A stretch of DNA of 40,039 bases from Burkholderia sp. E7m39 (GTDB taxonomy: Bacteria; Pseudomonadota; Gammaproteobacteria; Burkholderiales; Burkholderiaceae), in NCBI GenBank assembly GCA_001319865.1, contig BBSL01000430.1:1-40039 (forward strand). The letters are read 5' to 3'. Each line of letters opens with the position of its first letter. Position 1 is the stretch's first letter. This document shows, in pieces, positions 7,987 to 16,694 of this stretch. The notes beneath the pieces were generated by a model, which ran no database searches, was not told the origin of the DNA, and saw only the letters and a program-made list of their open reading frames with translations. The position numbers and the translations under genes are program-made.

Positions 7987-8852
7987 GCTTCTTTCGTTCC
8001 GAGTAGGCCCCATGGGCGAAAGACGAGCAGCACGATCACGGCGCCGAACGACACGAAAATCGACGCCGCGCTGCCGTAGAACGTGCCGAGAAAGCTGTTC
8101 GCGAGACCAAGCAGCAAGCTGCCGAGCGCCACGCCCGGAATGCTGCCCATGCCACCCAGGATAACCACGACGAACGCGATCATCAGTTGCGGCTCGCCGA
8201 CGAATGGGGACAGCGCATAGGTCTGCGCGTAGAAGCCGCCCGCCAGTGCCGCCATGAAGATCGCGATGAAGAACGCGAGCCGGTAGATCGCAGTGCTGTT
8301 GACGCCTTGGGCCTCGGCGATCGCCACGTCCTGTGCGGCCGCGCGCATCGCGAGTCCATAGCGAGAGTAATGCGTGAACAGATAGAACGCGAGCAGCGCG
8401 ACGGCGGCGATGGCAGCGATCACCAGTTTCTGCTCCGGCACGACCAGCGCGCCGAGTTGCAGCAGCGCGTCGGTGCTCGGCGGCACGGAGCGCTCCTGCG
8501 CGTTCCAGACGATCACGGCCATGTACATGATCGCCATGTCGAGTCCGAGCAGGCCGATCATGCTCTGGAACATCCGCTGATAGAAGAAGCGGTAGACAAC
8601 GCGCTCGAAGATCAGTCCGACGCATGCCACCACGAGCGCCGCAAGCGGCGCGGCCAGCAGGTACGGCAGGCCGAAACCGCCGTAGAAGTAATAAAGCGTA
8701 TAGCCGCCCAGCATGGCGAACGCGCCGTGCGCGAAATTCACCACGCGCATGATGCCGAACAGCAGCGTGAAGCCGAGCGCGATCAGCACATAGATCGCGC
8801 TCAGTCCAAGGCCGTCGACGAAGATCTGTCCTAGCACGGCAGGAGTGAACAT
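7983..8852 (-). CDS. ABC importer permease, LivH-like
   Basis: A 289-residue integral membrane protein with about eight hydrophobic helices. The start GLGLSAIYVLIALGFTLLFG and the MRVVNFAHGAFAMLGGY motif near residues 35-51 are typical of LivH. ATG 8852 is preceded by GGAG at good spacing; an in-frame extension to 8930 would add a low-complexity tail and is less likely. Coupled to the livM-like gene by an ATGA overlap. The 91 bp between it and the binding-protein gene hold a short tandem repeat but no obvious promoter. Confidence 0.9.
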   Translation of the reverse strand: MFTPAVLGQIFVDGLGLSAIYVLIALGFTLLFGIMRVVNFAHGAFAMLGGYTLYYFYGGFGLPYLLAAPLAALVVACVGLIFERVVYRFFYQRMFQSMIGLLGLDMAIMYMAVIVWNAQERSVPPSTDALLQLGALVVPEQKLVIAAIAAVALLAFYLFTHYSRYGLAMRAAAQDVAIAEAQGVNSTAIYRLAFFIAIFMAALAGGFYAQTYALSPFVGEPQLMIAFVVVILGGMGSIPGVALGSLLLGLANSFLGTFYGSAASIFVSFGAVIVLLVFRPWGLLGTKEA

Positions 8853-8920
8853 GAATTGCTCCGCAATGTCGTCGTTGGAGGGCGCGGATGCGCCCTGCTG
8901 CATCGCCTCGACGCGTGCGC

Positions 8921-8950
8921 CAAGGCGCACGTCAAGGCGCGCATCAAGGC
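8921..8950. repeat. Short tandem repeat, about 2.5 copies of a 12-bp unit
   Basis: CAAGGCGCACGT (8921-8932), CAAGGCGCGCAT (8933-8944) and a partial CAAGGC (8945-8950) run head to tail over the stop codon of the binding-protein gene and into the gap before livH. It may be simple slippage; I see no clear stem-loop function. Confidence 0.55.
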
Positions 8951-10119
8951 GTAATGACGGCCTTCACGCTTGCCTTGCCGTTCTCCACTTCCTTGATGAC
9001 AAAGGTATGCAGCAACTGATGATCGACGCCGTAGTCCTTTTTGCCCGTCCAGACCACCTTGCCGAAGATCGGCGCGTCGTAGCCCGTCATCTTTTCGATC
9101 TGGTCGCGGATCTGCGTGGTGTCCGTCGAATCCGCGCGGCGCATTGCTTCGAACAGGATACTGGCGGCGTTGTAGTAGACGGGCGCAAGTCCGTTCATCA
9201 CGCCCGTATACTTCTGCTGATAGGCCGCGACGAACGGCTTCACGCGCGGCAGCGACTCGTCGATCACGTCGTACTTGAGCATGCCGTTCGCAAGCGGGCC
9301 GGCAATCTGGATCAGCTCGTCGATACCCGCGCCGCCGGACTGGATGATGATCCCCTTGTAGCCCACCTGACGCGCCTGCTTGACGAGCAGCCCTGCTTCG
9401 CCGGGCGCGTTGGCGTTCAGATCGAACACGTCGACGTTTTGAGCCATCATGCGCAGCAGCAGCGGTGTGAATTCCTTCGTGCCGCGCTCGTAAGAATCGG
9501 TCCATACGTCGAAGCCGTTCTTCTTGTACGCGTTGGTGAGGATCGGCACGCCCGACTGGCCGGTCGCGTCGTTCGGCGCGATCATGCCGATCTTCTTGGC
9601 GTTAGGCGCGAACTTGTGCAGCCATTGCACGATCGGCTCTGAGAACTCCTGCGTGCTGTTGTTGACGCGAAACACATACGCGCCGTTCCACTGGTTGCGC
9701 AGAATCTGCGGCGCGTAGCCGTCGACGAACTGCAATACCTTCGCCGGTTCCGTGACGGGCAGCGAGCCGAGCGCGCCTGGCGATCCGACCGGTCCGAAAA
9801 TCACCTTCACCTGATCGCGGTTCACGAGGCGATCGGCGGCCGTCTTCGCCTGCGCAGCGTTGTACTGGTCGTCGTAGGCAACGACTTCGAGCTTATAGGT
9901 CTTGCCCGCGAGCTTCAGCCCGCCCGCCGCGTTGACCTGGTCGGCGGCGATCTGCACGCCGCGCTGCAAGCCGAGGCCCCACGCGGTGCCGCCGCCGGAA
10001 AGCGAAGCGATCACGCCGATCTTCATCGTCTCCTGCGCGTGCGCGGACCACGCGGCGCCGCACAGCGCGGCGGCGCACAACGCACGGCTCGCGATCGTCT
10101 TCAGCCTCTCACTGCTCAT
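8944..10119 (-). CDS. Periplasmic substrate-binding protein of a Liv-type ABC importer
   Basis: A 391-residue protein with a Sec signal peptide: basic start MSSERLKTIASR, hydrophobic core, and cleavage likely after AHA at residue 28. The mature part begins ETMKIGVIASLSGGGTAWGLGLQRG, the typical type I periplasmic binding protein start, and keeps VKVIFGPVGSPGALG and KKIGMIAPNDATGQSG. It should capture the substrate and deliver it to the LivH/LivM-like permease. Start ATG 10119 has AAGGAG 7 bases upstream. The ligand cannot be read from sequence, but the surrounding CoA-transferases suggest a carboxylic acid. Confidence 0.92.
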   Translation of the reverse strand: MSSERLKTIASRALCAAALCGAAWSAHAQETMKIGVIASLSGGGTAWGLGLQRGVQIAADQVNAAGGLKLAGKTYKLEVVAYDDQYNAAQAKTAADRLVNRDQVKVIFGPVGSPGALGSLPVTEPAKVLQFVDGYAPQILRNQWNGAYVFRVNNSTQEFSEPIVQWLHKFAPNAKKIGMIAPNDATGQSGVPILTNAYKKNGFDVWTDSYERGTKEFTPLLLRMMAQNVDVFDLNANAPGEAGLLVKQARQVGYKGIIIQSGGAGIDELIQIAGPLANGMLKYDVIDESLPRVKPFVAAYQQKYTGVMNGLAPVYYNAASILFEAMRRADSTDTTQIRDQIEKMTGYDAPIFGKVVWTGKKDYGVDHQLLHTFVIKEVENGKASVKAVITP

Positions 10120-10271
10120 ACCCTGTCTCCTTGTTTATTTATGCCGCCGCGTGCCGACGGCGTGGGTGCGATGATGGGTCCCGCGCGGGCGCCCGCGATG
10201 GCGGCGCACAGGCCGCGTGGACGCACCGTCCGATCTGTCCGCTGCGCGGCCGCGGTACGGTGCGCGGCGCG

Positions 10272-11171
10272 TCAGGCGCCGTCGAAGGCGAAACGGAAGC
10301 GGTCCCCGTGACTGACGATGCGGCCCGCCGTCGGCGAAGGGAAATGCCCCGTCATCAGCAGCGTGTCGGTATCCGCGTAGCGGCGCATCACGGCGAGCCG
10401 GGTGTCGTAGGCCTGCTGCTTGTCGAAGTCGGCGAGGTTGGTCAGCGACGGTTCGGCGAACTGGATCGCATGGTGGATCACGTCGCCCGTGAAGACCGCG
10501 CGCTCGCGTCCGTGCGAGCCGACGTTGACGAAGACGTGGCCGGGCGTGTGCCCGCATGCGGGCGTGAGCCAGACGCCCTCGCCCAGTTCCTGCTCGACGA
10601 CGTGGTCGAGCTCCACCATGTCAGCGCGTCCGTGTTCGACGATGGGCAGCACGCTGTCTTCGAACGAGCCGCGGTTCACGGGCGTTTGCGGCTGCGTGCG
10701 ATGAAGATTCAGCAGATAGTCGAACTCGACGCGCGCCATCAGATAGCGCGCATTCGGAAAGGTCGGCACCCAGCGGCCGTTGTCCAGACGCGTGTTCCAG
10801 CCCACGTGGTCCGCGTGCAGATGCGTGCACAGCACGATGTCGATCTCTTCGGGCCGCACGCCGATCGCCGCCAGGTTCTGCAGATACGGCGTGTTCAGGT
10901 TGTTCCATGCGGGCATCGACGGACGCTGCTTGTGGTTGCCGTTACACGCGTCGACGAGGATGGTGTGATGGCGCGTGCGCACCACGTAGCTGTGAAAGCT
11001 CATATAGAGCCGCGTCGAACCGGGTTCGACCAGATTCGGGCCGAGCCAGTCACGGTTCGCTTCGACGACCTGCTCGTCGATCGACGGGAACAGCCAGTTG
11101 GCGTCGAGCGCCATGCGGCTGATTTCATCGACCTTGCGGATTTCGGTGTTGCCGATCTTCTGCACGTTCAC
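10272..11171 (-). CDS. MBL-fold metallo-hydrolase
   Basis: A 299-residue cytoplasmic metallo-beta-lactamase-fold hydrolase. Metal ligands are visible: THLHADH at 116-122 (His117, His119, Asp121, His122), His208 in CGHTPGH, and Asp230 in FTGDVIHH. The His-x-His-x-Asp-His motif with a downstream GHTPGH is typical of the AHL-lactonase/quorum-quenching-like branch, whose members also open other lactones and esters. I chose GTG 11171 because AGGAGA lies 5 bases upstream; the frame is open to 11288 but that part is AT-rich and lacks a ribosome binding site. Placed between the amidohydrolase and the ABC importer in the same orientation, it may open a cyclic ester of the pathway. Confidence 0.88.
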   Translation of the reverse strand: MNVQKIGNTEIRKVDEISRMALDANWLFPSIDEQVVEANRDWLGPNLVEPGSTRLYMSFHSYVVRTRHHTILVDACNGNHKQRPSMPAWNNLNTPYLQNLAAIGVRPEEIDIVLCTHLHADHVGWNTRLDNGRWVPTFPNARYLMARVEFDYLLNLHRTQPQTPVNRGSFEDSVLPIVEHGRADMVELDHVVEQELGEGVWLTPACGHTPGHVFVNVGSHGRERAVFTGDVIHHAIQFAEPSLTNLADFDKQQAYDTRLAVMRRYADTDTLLMTGHFPSPTAGRIVSHGDRFRFAFDGA

Positions 11172-11379
11172 TTGCGTCTCCTGTGTTCTGGAAATCCTGC
11201 AGGCCCGTTCCGATGCATTATATATTTCCGCAACCGGCTGTCCATATTTTTTATATTTTGCATCGAGGCAAAATGGTATTGCACGCACCGGCGTCTCCGT
11301 CAGCGGAACTTTTATATAGAGCTACTGAATTTGTTGTGTCGCCTCTACCCGGGGCGACACAACGTTGGCATTGCGCGTG
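11172..11379 (-). promoter_or_regulatory. AT-rich intergenic region, probable internal promoter of the minus arm
   Basis: This 208-bp gap between the amidohydrolase and MBL genes is strikingly AT-rich against its surroundings, with TATATA-like runs at about 11218-11226, 11242-11259 and 11310-11317. The stretch TTATATTTT at 11251-11259 equals one arm of the palindrome at 17864-17882 upstream of the first gene of this arm, so both could answer to one regulator. No confident -35/-10 pair could be assigned. Confidence 0.35.
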
Positions 11380-12426
11380 TCAGCTTTCGAGCCGGTAAAA
11401 ATGCGCCGCCGTGTCGTGAAAGAGCGCGCGCTTTTCGGCGTCGCTCGCGCCTGCCGCGAGACGCTTGTACGCGTTCCACATCACGCCGTAGCCGAAGCTG
11501 CCCTTGTCGACGGGGAAGTTGCTTTCGAACATGCAGCGCGATGCGCTAAACACGTCGATGCAGGTTTCGACATACGGACGCAGCTTCTCGGCAATGGAGG
11601 CGGAATCGGGCGGCACGGCATCGCGCTCGAAATCGAAACCGAACAGCGGCATGCCGAAGCCTCCCAGCTTCACGAAGACGTTCTGCCGACGCGCGAGTTC
11701 GGCAATATCGCGTCGCCATGCAGCGAACACGTCGTCGCGGTGTCCCCGATACGGGCCGAGGCCAAGCGGACCGCCCACGTGATTGAGGACGATCCGCGTT
11801 TGCGGCAACGCCGCCGCGAGATCGGATAGCTCGGGCAATTGTGTGTGAATCGCCCATGCATCGAAGCTCAGGCCGCGCGGCTCGAGTTGCGCGACGCCGG
11901 CCCTGAACGTCGCGTCGAGCAGCAGATGCGCGGGCGGCGTCGCGGCGGACGCGCGCACTTGCGCATGCCAGACGGCAATGTTGCGGATGCCGCGCAAGCG
12001 CCCCTGCCCCGCGTCGATCAGATGATCGAGCACGCGCCCCACCTCGGCGCCAAGCGCCAACTCTGCGTTGCCGACCAGCGCAGCGGCAACGCGTGTCTTC
12101 GCGCCGCGCCGTTGCGCGTCGAGCGACTCGGCAAGGGCGAAGCGCAGTTCGCCTGCCGACGCGAGTTCGGAGGGCGCGTCGGCATCGTAGTGGGTCTTGC
12201 ACTCGACGAACACCGTCGCGCGGATGTCGTGGCCGCTCGCCATGTCGGCGAGCAGATCGTGCGTGCGATACGACTTGTCCGGAAACTCCCACAAGTGATG
12301 ATGCGCATCGACGATGGGCAGCCCGGGTTCGAGCGCGGGCTCCTCGCGCAGCGCGAGCCATTCGGGCCGCACGGGATTGTGAGGCACGGCCTGCTTCGGC
12401 GCGCTTTCGTTGTGGGCAGTGCTCAT
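11380..12426 (-). CDS. Amidohydrolase family 2 protein (COG3618-like TIM-barrel lactonase/hydrolase)
   Basis: A 348-residue TIM-barrel metal hydrolase without a signal peptide. It begins its core with IVDAHHHLW (His42-His44 give the HxH motif), and later shows IVLNHVGGPLG and CMFESNFPVDK, the usual positions of the metal His and catalytic Asp. Relatives include L-fucono- and rhamnono-lactonases and 2-pyrone-4,6-dicarboxylate lactonase, so a lactonase role is plausible. ATG 12426 overlaps the MFS stop codon as ATGA. A clear paralogue at 25984-27156 is likewise joined by ATGA to an MFS carrier but carries an export signal. Substrate unknown. Confidence 0.88.
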   Translation of the reverse strand: MSTAHNESAPKQAVPHNPVRPEWLALREEPALEPGLPIVDAHHHLWEFPDKSYRTHDLLADMASGHDIRATVFVECKTHYDADAPSELASAGELRFALAESLDAQRRGAKTRVAAALVGNAELALGAEVGRVLDHLIDAGQGRLRGIRNIAVWHAQVRASAATPPAHLLLDATFRAGVAQLEPRGLSFDAWAIHTQLPELSDLAAALPQTRIVLNHVGGPLGLGPYRGHRDDVFAAWRRDIAELARRQNVFVKLGGFGMPLFGFDFERDAVPPDSASIAEKLRPYVETCIDVFSASRCMFESNFPVDKGSFGYGVMWNAYKRLAAGASDAEKRALFHDTAAHFYRLES

Positions 12427-13733
12427 TTCACTCCCCCGACCGCTTCTTGCATGCGCTCGCCGGATGCGTCGTCGCGCGTGCCGATCGGCGAGCGCGTGAA
12501 GAACCACGACGACAGTGCGCCCATCAGCAGCAGTCCGCCCGCGGCCGCGAATGCGGCGTCGAAATGTCCCGTCGCCTTCACGACGTAACCCGTGACGATG
12601 GGCGCCATGAAGCCGAACACGTTGCCGCCGATCAGCAACAGGCCGGTGGCGCGCCCAAGGTCGGACTTCGAGCGCAGCAGATCGCCAAGCAAGGTCATGT
12701 TCAGCGCGTTGCCTGTCGCCACTGCGCCGAGCGCGACTGTGATCAGCAGCAGGATCGCTTCGATGCTCGACACCCATGGCACGAACAGAATGGTCGCGCC
12801 GCCCAGCACGACCGCGCCGAGCACGATGCGGCGACGCCCTGCTTCCACTGCTTGCGGCGTCAGCAGGCGGTCGCTGAGAATGCCGAGCGCCACCGATACG
12901 ACAATCGATCCGAGGTACGGCAGCGCCATTACGGTGCCGCTCTTGAGCAGCGTCATGCCGCGCTCCGTCTGCAGATAGTTGGGCAGCCACGTGAGGAACA
13001 GATACTGCGTGTACGCGCCCGCGCCCTGCGTGAGCATCAGCCCCCACATCGTCGTGCAGCCGATCAGGCGGCCGAGCCCGACAGGCGGCGCCGCGGCGCC
13101 CTGCGCCTGCGACGCGGTTTCGCGCTCGCGATGGATCGTCGCCCGTTCTTCAGCGGAGATCCAACTGGTGTTCTCAGGCTGTCTGAAGAAAATGAGCCAT
13201 ACCGCGAGCCAGATAAAACCGACGACGCCGCACACCACGAACGACAGCCGCCAATCGAGCACCGACACGAGCCATGACAGGCCGACTGCGCCGAGCGCAG
13301 GGCCGAAGTACGCGCCCGAGTTGAAGATCGTCATGGCCGTCGCGCGCTCTTTCGCGGGCACCCATTCGCGGATGATCCGCGACGCGGCGGGATAGCAGCA
13401 CGATTCGCCGATTCCCATCACGACGCGCGCCCCGATCACGCCGCCCATCGACACGGCCGCGCCCGTCACCGCTGTCGCCGCCGACCATACGGCCATGCTG
13501 GCCGCGGTGACGCTGCGCGCGCCGAAGCGGTCCACCATCAGCCCGATCGGCACGAGACACAAGGTATAGCCCCACAGAAACGAGGAGAACAGGTAGCCGA
13601 GCTGAACCTTGTCGATGCCAAGATCGGCCTGTATCCGACCCGCCGATACCGACAGCGCGACGCGATCGAGATAGTTGATCGCCGCGAGGGCGAAGAGCAT
13701 GAGGTACACCCAATAGCGGGATTTCCAGCGCAT
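12423..13733 (-). CDS. MFS transporter, anion:cation symporter (sugar-acid/organic-acid) type
   Basis: A 436-residue 12-helix carrier. INYLDRVALSVS in helix 1, the loop GLMVDRFGARS, and GIGESCCYPAASRIIREWVPAKERATAM in helices 4-5 are hallmarks of the ACS family that includes glucarate, galactonate and hexuronate carriers. Start ATG 13733 has AAGGAGA 6 bases upstream; the frame extends to 13769. It would import an organic acid, probably the substrate (or lactone) handled by the coupled amidohydrolase. That an ABC importer and an MFS carrier share one arm suggests two substrates or low- and high-affinity routes. Confidence 0.9.
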   Translation of the reverse strand: MRWKSRYWVYLMLFALAAINYLDRVALSVSAGRIQADLGIDKVQLGYLFSSFLWGYTLCLVPIGLMVDRFGARSVTAASMAVWSAATAVTGAAVSMGGVIGARVVMGIGESCCYPAASRIIREWVPAKERATAMTIFNSGAYFGPALGAVGLSWLVSVLDWRLSFVVCGVVGFIWLAVWLIFFRQPENTSWISAEERATIHRERETASQAQGAAAPPVGLGRLIGCTTMWGLMLTQGAGAYTQYLFLTWLPNYLQTERGMTLLKSGTVMALPYLGSIVVSVALGILSDRLLTPQAVEAGRRRIVLGAVVLGGATILFVPWVSSIEAILLLITVALGAVATGNALNMTLLGDLLRSKSDLGRATGLLLIGGNVFGFMAPIVTGYVVKATGHFDAAFAAAGGLLLMGALSSWFFTRSPIGTRDDASGERMQEAVGGVK

Positions 13734-13837
13734 GGTCGTCTCCTTACGGTTGCGCGCGCCAGCCTGCAACCGCCGTCATTTGATGATGTCTCGTATCGTT
13801 GTCGTAATGTGATGCCTTTGATGCCTGCGATGCCAGG

Positions 13838-14269
13838 TCACGCCCGCGGCCCGTCGTCGATCACGAAGCGCGGCAGCACGAATCCGTCCGGCATCGTCGC
13901 ATAGACGAGTTTCACGCGCTTGCCGATCCAGCCCTCTTGCGGCAGCGGCGGTTCGAGGTTCGACACCATCACGGGCCCTTCGTCCAGACGTACGGCAATC
14001 ACGTTATAGGGCGCCGGGTACGCGTCGAGATAGGTCTTGTGAAAGACGGCCCACGACAGCACCGTTGCGCCCCCGCTCACCCGCTTCCATTCGAGCCGGC
14101 CCGACAAGCAATGAGGACAGACGGGCGCGGGCGGATACAGCGTCGCGCCGCATGGCGCGCAATGCTGAAGCTGCATCGCACCGTCGCGGATGCTGTGCCA
14201 CATCGGCACGTCGTACATGCCCATCACGGGTGAGGGCGTCCTTGGTGTTTCGGCTCGGGTTTCCGTCAT
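13838..14269 (-). CDS. Zn-ribbon and OB-fold protein (DUF35), second copy
   Basis: A 143-residue protein with a Zn ribbon at Cys37, Cys40, Cys51 and Cys54 (CAPCGATLYPPAPVCPHC) followed by the OB-fold strand SGGATVLSWAVFHKTYLDAY. It is a homologue of the protein at 3245-3655. It starts 8 bp after the stop codon of the second thiolase-fold gene, with TAGGAG 6 bases before ATG 14269, so the two are almost certainly co-made as a complex. The order thiolase-fold then DUF35 is the same as in the plus arm. Confidence 0.88.
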   Translation of the reverse strand: MTETRAETPRTPSPVMGMYDVPMWHSIRDGAMQLQHCAPCGATLYPPAPVCPHCLSGRLEWKRVSGGATVLSWAVFHKTYLDAYPAPYNVIAVRLDEGPVMVSNLEPPLPQEGWIGKRVKLVYATMPDGFVLPRFVIDDGPRA

Positions 14270-14277
14270 GACGGCTC

Positions 14278-15462
14278 CTATCGGCTGTAGATGATCGACA
14301 CGGCCTTGCCCGCCACGTCGGACGTATAGTGCGCATGGCGGCAATCGGGCACCTGGCGCTCGCCGCATTCGCCGCGCAGTTGCCGCACGCATTCGATCTG
14401 ATGCGCCCAGCCCTGCATGTAGCTTTCGGACAGATGGCCCCCGCCCGTGTTGGTCGGCAGGCGCCCGTTCGGTCCAATCCCCGCCTCGCGCAGAAAGCGG
14501 CCGGCGTCGCCGACCGCGCAGTAGCCATAGCCTTCGAGCGCGAGCGGCACGTGCACGGAGAAACTGTCGTAGACCTGGAACAGGTCCATGTCCTGCGGTC
14601 CGAAGCCCGCCATGTCGTACGCCTGGCGCGCGCAGTCCTGTTGCGCCGGGAGATAAAAGTCAGTGAGCCGCGGTTCGAGGCTCGTCGCGCCGCGATTCAG
14701 ATCGCGCCTGCCAAGCGCTTCGATATACACGGGCGGTTTCGCGAAGCGCTTCGCGCGCTCGGCGGTGGTGACGATCAGCGCGACGCCGCCGTCGTTGATC
14801 ATGCAGTAGTCGAACAGGCGCAGCGGCTCGCAGATCGGGCGTGCCTCGCGATAATCGTCGAACGTGATGGGCTTGCGCATCACCGCATTCGGATTCATCG
14901 ACGACCATGCGCGCTGCGCGACGGCGACGTGCCCAAGATCGAGCGGATCGAAGCCGCGTGCCTCGCAGAACGCGCGAAACGTCAGCGCATACAGCGCGCC
15001 TTGCGACGTCAGCCCCCACGGGGAATGATAGACGTACGACAGGAACGCGTCGCCGCCCATTGCCTGCGGGCCGCCATACTGGATCTGCGCTGAGCGCTGA
15101 TCGTTGCCGTACACCAGCGCAATGGTTTCCGCGAGGCCGGCCTGAATCGCCGTGACCGCTTGTGCGACCGACAGCACGGCGTCCGCCTGGTCGCCCCAGC
15201 GCGGATCGATGCCGAGCACCTCCGACATGCGCTCGTAAGCCGTCGTCGGACCGGCGATCAGCCCGTCGATTTCATCCTTGCCGATGCCCGCATCGGCGAG
15301 CGCTTCGCGAAAGGCGATCGCGCCGTAGCCGTAGTTGTCGGTCGGCTTTTCGCCGTTGCGAACGCGCGTCCAGTCGCCCACCCAGTCCGAGTGGCCGACG
15401 CCGACCACGGCGGCTGCGCGGCGCAATGCGCCCGACGGCTGGGCCGCTTTCCATCCGTTCAT
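14278..15462 (-). CDS. Thiolase-fold protein, Ltp/SCP-X-like, second copy
   Basis: A 394-residue homologue of the protein at 2110-3240, sharing MNPNAVMRKPIT, FDYCMINDG, QVYDSF (Tyr298), RLPTNTGGGHLSESYMQGW (His343, Tyr348) and the QLRGECGERQV end. The region expected to hold the nucleophilic Cys reads DAVLSVAQAV and has none. As in Ltp aldolases, cleavage or formation of a beta-hydroxyacyl-CoA bond is therefore more likely than thiolysis. It has an N-terminal extension of about 15 residues relative to the first copy. Its ATG overlaps the stop codon of the CoA-transferase gene (ATGA), linking CoA activation to the next step. Confidence 0.84.
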   Translation of the reverse strand: MNGWKAAQPSGALRRAAAVVGVGHSDWVGDWTRVRNGEKPTDNYGYGAIAFREALADAGIGKDEIDGLIAGPTTAYERMSEVLGIDPRWGDQADAVLSVAQAVTAIQAGLAETIALVYGNDQRSAQIQYGGPQAMGGDAFLSYVYHSPWGLTSQGALYALTFRAFCEARGFDPLDLGHVAVAQRAWSSMNPNAVMRKPITFDDYREARPICEPLRLFDYCMINDGGVALIVTTAERAKRFAKPPVYIEALGRRDLNRGATSLEPRLTDFYLPAQQDCARQAYDMAGFGPQDMDLFQVYDSFSVHVPLALEGYGYCAVGDAGRFLREAGIGPNGRLPTNTGGGHLSESYMQGWAHQIECVRQLRGECGERQVPDCRHAHYTSDVAGKAVSIIYSR

Positions 15463-16676
15463 GAAAACACTCCCTGTTCGTCGAGTTCCTGAAGTTGCCG
15501 CGGCGACAGGCGCAGCAGACTGCCGAGCACTTCATGCGTGTGCTCGCCCATCAACGGCGGACGCGCGAGCTCGACGCGCTCGCCGTCGATCAAAAACGGC
15601 GGCGAGTTGAGCAGCGCGGAACCGATCTCGGGATGCGCGACGTGCTGCCAGTAGCGGCGATGCGCGAGCTGCGGATCGCTTTCGACGAGCTGTCGCGAAC
15701 TCGCGACCTCGGCGACCGCGAGACCCGCGTTGCGCAGCATCGCGACGATGGCGCCCGGCTCGTTCCGCAGGGTCCATTGCGCAACAGCCGCCTCCACGCG
15801 TTCGAGCGCCGCAAGGCGTCCCGCGCAAGTGGCAAGCGCGGCGTCGCCGGCGAGATCGTCGCGGCCCATCGCCGCGGCGAGCGCGCGCCATTGCGCGTCG
15901 TCCGTCACGCTGATCGCGACCCATGCATCGTCGCCCTTCGCGCGGAACACGTTGTGCGGCGCGTCGCTTCGGCTGCGGTTGCCGAGTTGCGGCGGCTCGC
16001 GTCCCGTCACGGCCGCCTCGACCAGCGACGGCCCGACGAAGTTGATGGTCGATTCCACCTGCGACAGATCGATCTTCATGCCGCGCCCGGTCTTGCGGCG
16101 ATACGCAAGCGCCGCCAGCACCGCGAATGCCGCGTGATAGGGATTCGCCGCGTGATCCGGATAGTGCGTGCCCGGTCCGACGGGATCGTCGGGGCCATAG
16201 GCCGTCTGCCACATGATGCTCGTCACGGCGCTGATCGTCATGCCGACGCCGAGCAGATTCGCGCGCGGTCCGTCCTGTCCGTACATCGGCATCGACAGAT
16301 AGATGATGTCCGGCTTGATCTCGCGCAGCGCGTCGTAGCTGAAGCCGAAGCGATCCATCGCGCCGGGCCCGAAGTTGTTCGACACCACATCGGACTGCGC
16401 GACCAGTTCGCGCACGATGCGCTTGCCCTCTTCCATCTTCAGATTCAGCGCAATGCTCTTCTTGCCCGTGTTGCGCGACGCGAAGTAGCCGCTGCGGTTG
16501 ATGCCGAACACGCCGTCCTTGTACGGGCCCGCCGTGCGCACGGAATCGGGCCGTGTGATGCTTTCGATCTTCAGCACTTCCGCGCCGAAGTCCGAGAAGA
16601 CCTTGGTGCCGAACGGCCCCGCGCCGGCCCAGGTGAGATCGGTGAAACGAATGCCTTTCAGGAAGTCGGGTTTCAT
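15459..16676 (-). CDS. CaiB/BaiF family CoA-transferase with intact catalytic Asp
   Basis: A 405-residue class III CoA-transferase. The N-terminal Rossmann part has AGAGPFGTKVFSDFGAEVLKIE, then SRNTGKKSIALNL, and the likely catalytic residue Asp174 in HYPDHAANPYHAAFAVLAAL, where the mixed anhydride with the acid would form. It should attach CoA to the substrate acid. It lies 18 bp after a sister CoA-transferase lacking that Asp, and its stop codon overlaps the thiolase-fold start. GGAG precedes ATG 16676 at 8 bases. Substrate and CoA donor are unknown. Confidence 0.9.
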   Translation of the reverse strand: MKPDFLKGIRFTDLTWAGAGPFGTKVFSDFGAEVLKIESITRPDSVRTAGPYKDGVFGINRSGYFASRNTGKKSIALNLKMEEGKRIVRELVAQSDVVSNNFGPGAMDRFGFSYDALREIKPDIIYLSMPMYGQDGPRANLLGVGMTISAVTSIMWQTAYGPDDPVGPGTHYPDHAANPYHAAFAVLAALAYRRKTGRGMKIDLSQVESTINFVGPSLVEAAVTGREPPQLGNRSRSDAPHNVFRAKGDDAWVAISVTDDAQWRALAAAMGRDDLAGDAALATCAGRLAALERVEAAVAQWTLRNEPGAIVAMLRNAGLAVAEVASSRQLVESDPQLAHRRYWQHVAHPEIGSALLNSPPFLIDGERVELARPPLMGEHTHEVLGSLLRLSPRQLQELDEQGVFS

Positions 16677-16694
16677 TGCATGGCTCCGCCCGGT

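Noticed and set aside
10184..10197. 14-bp GC palindrome CGCGGGCGCCCGCG between the MBL and binding-protein genes
   Set aside because: It has no loop or T-tract, and such GC palindromes are frequent by chance in this composition.
13810..13836. Three loose GATGCC repeats between the DUF35 and MFS genes
   Set aside because: Short and imperfect; no structure or regulatory logic visible.
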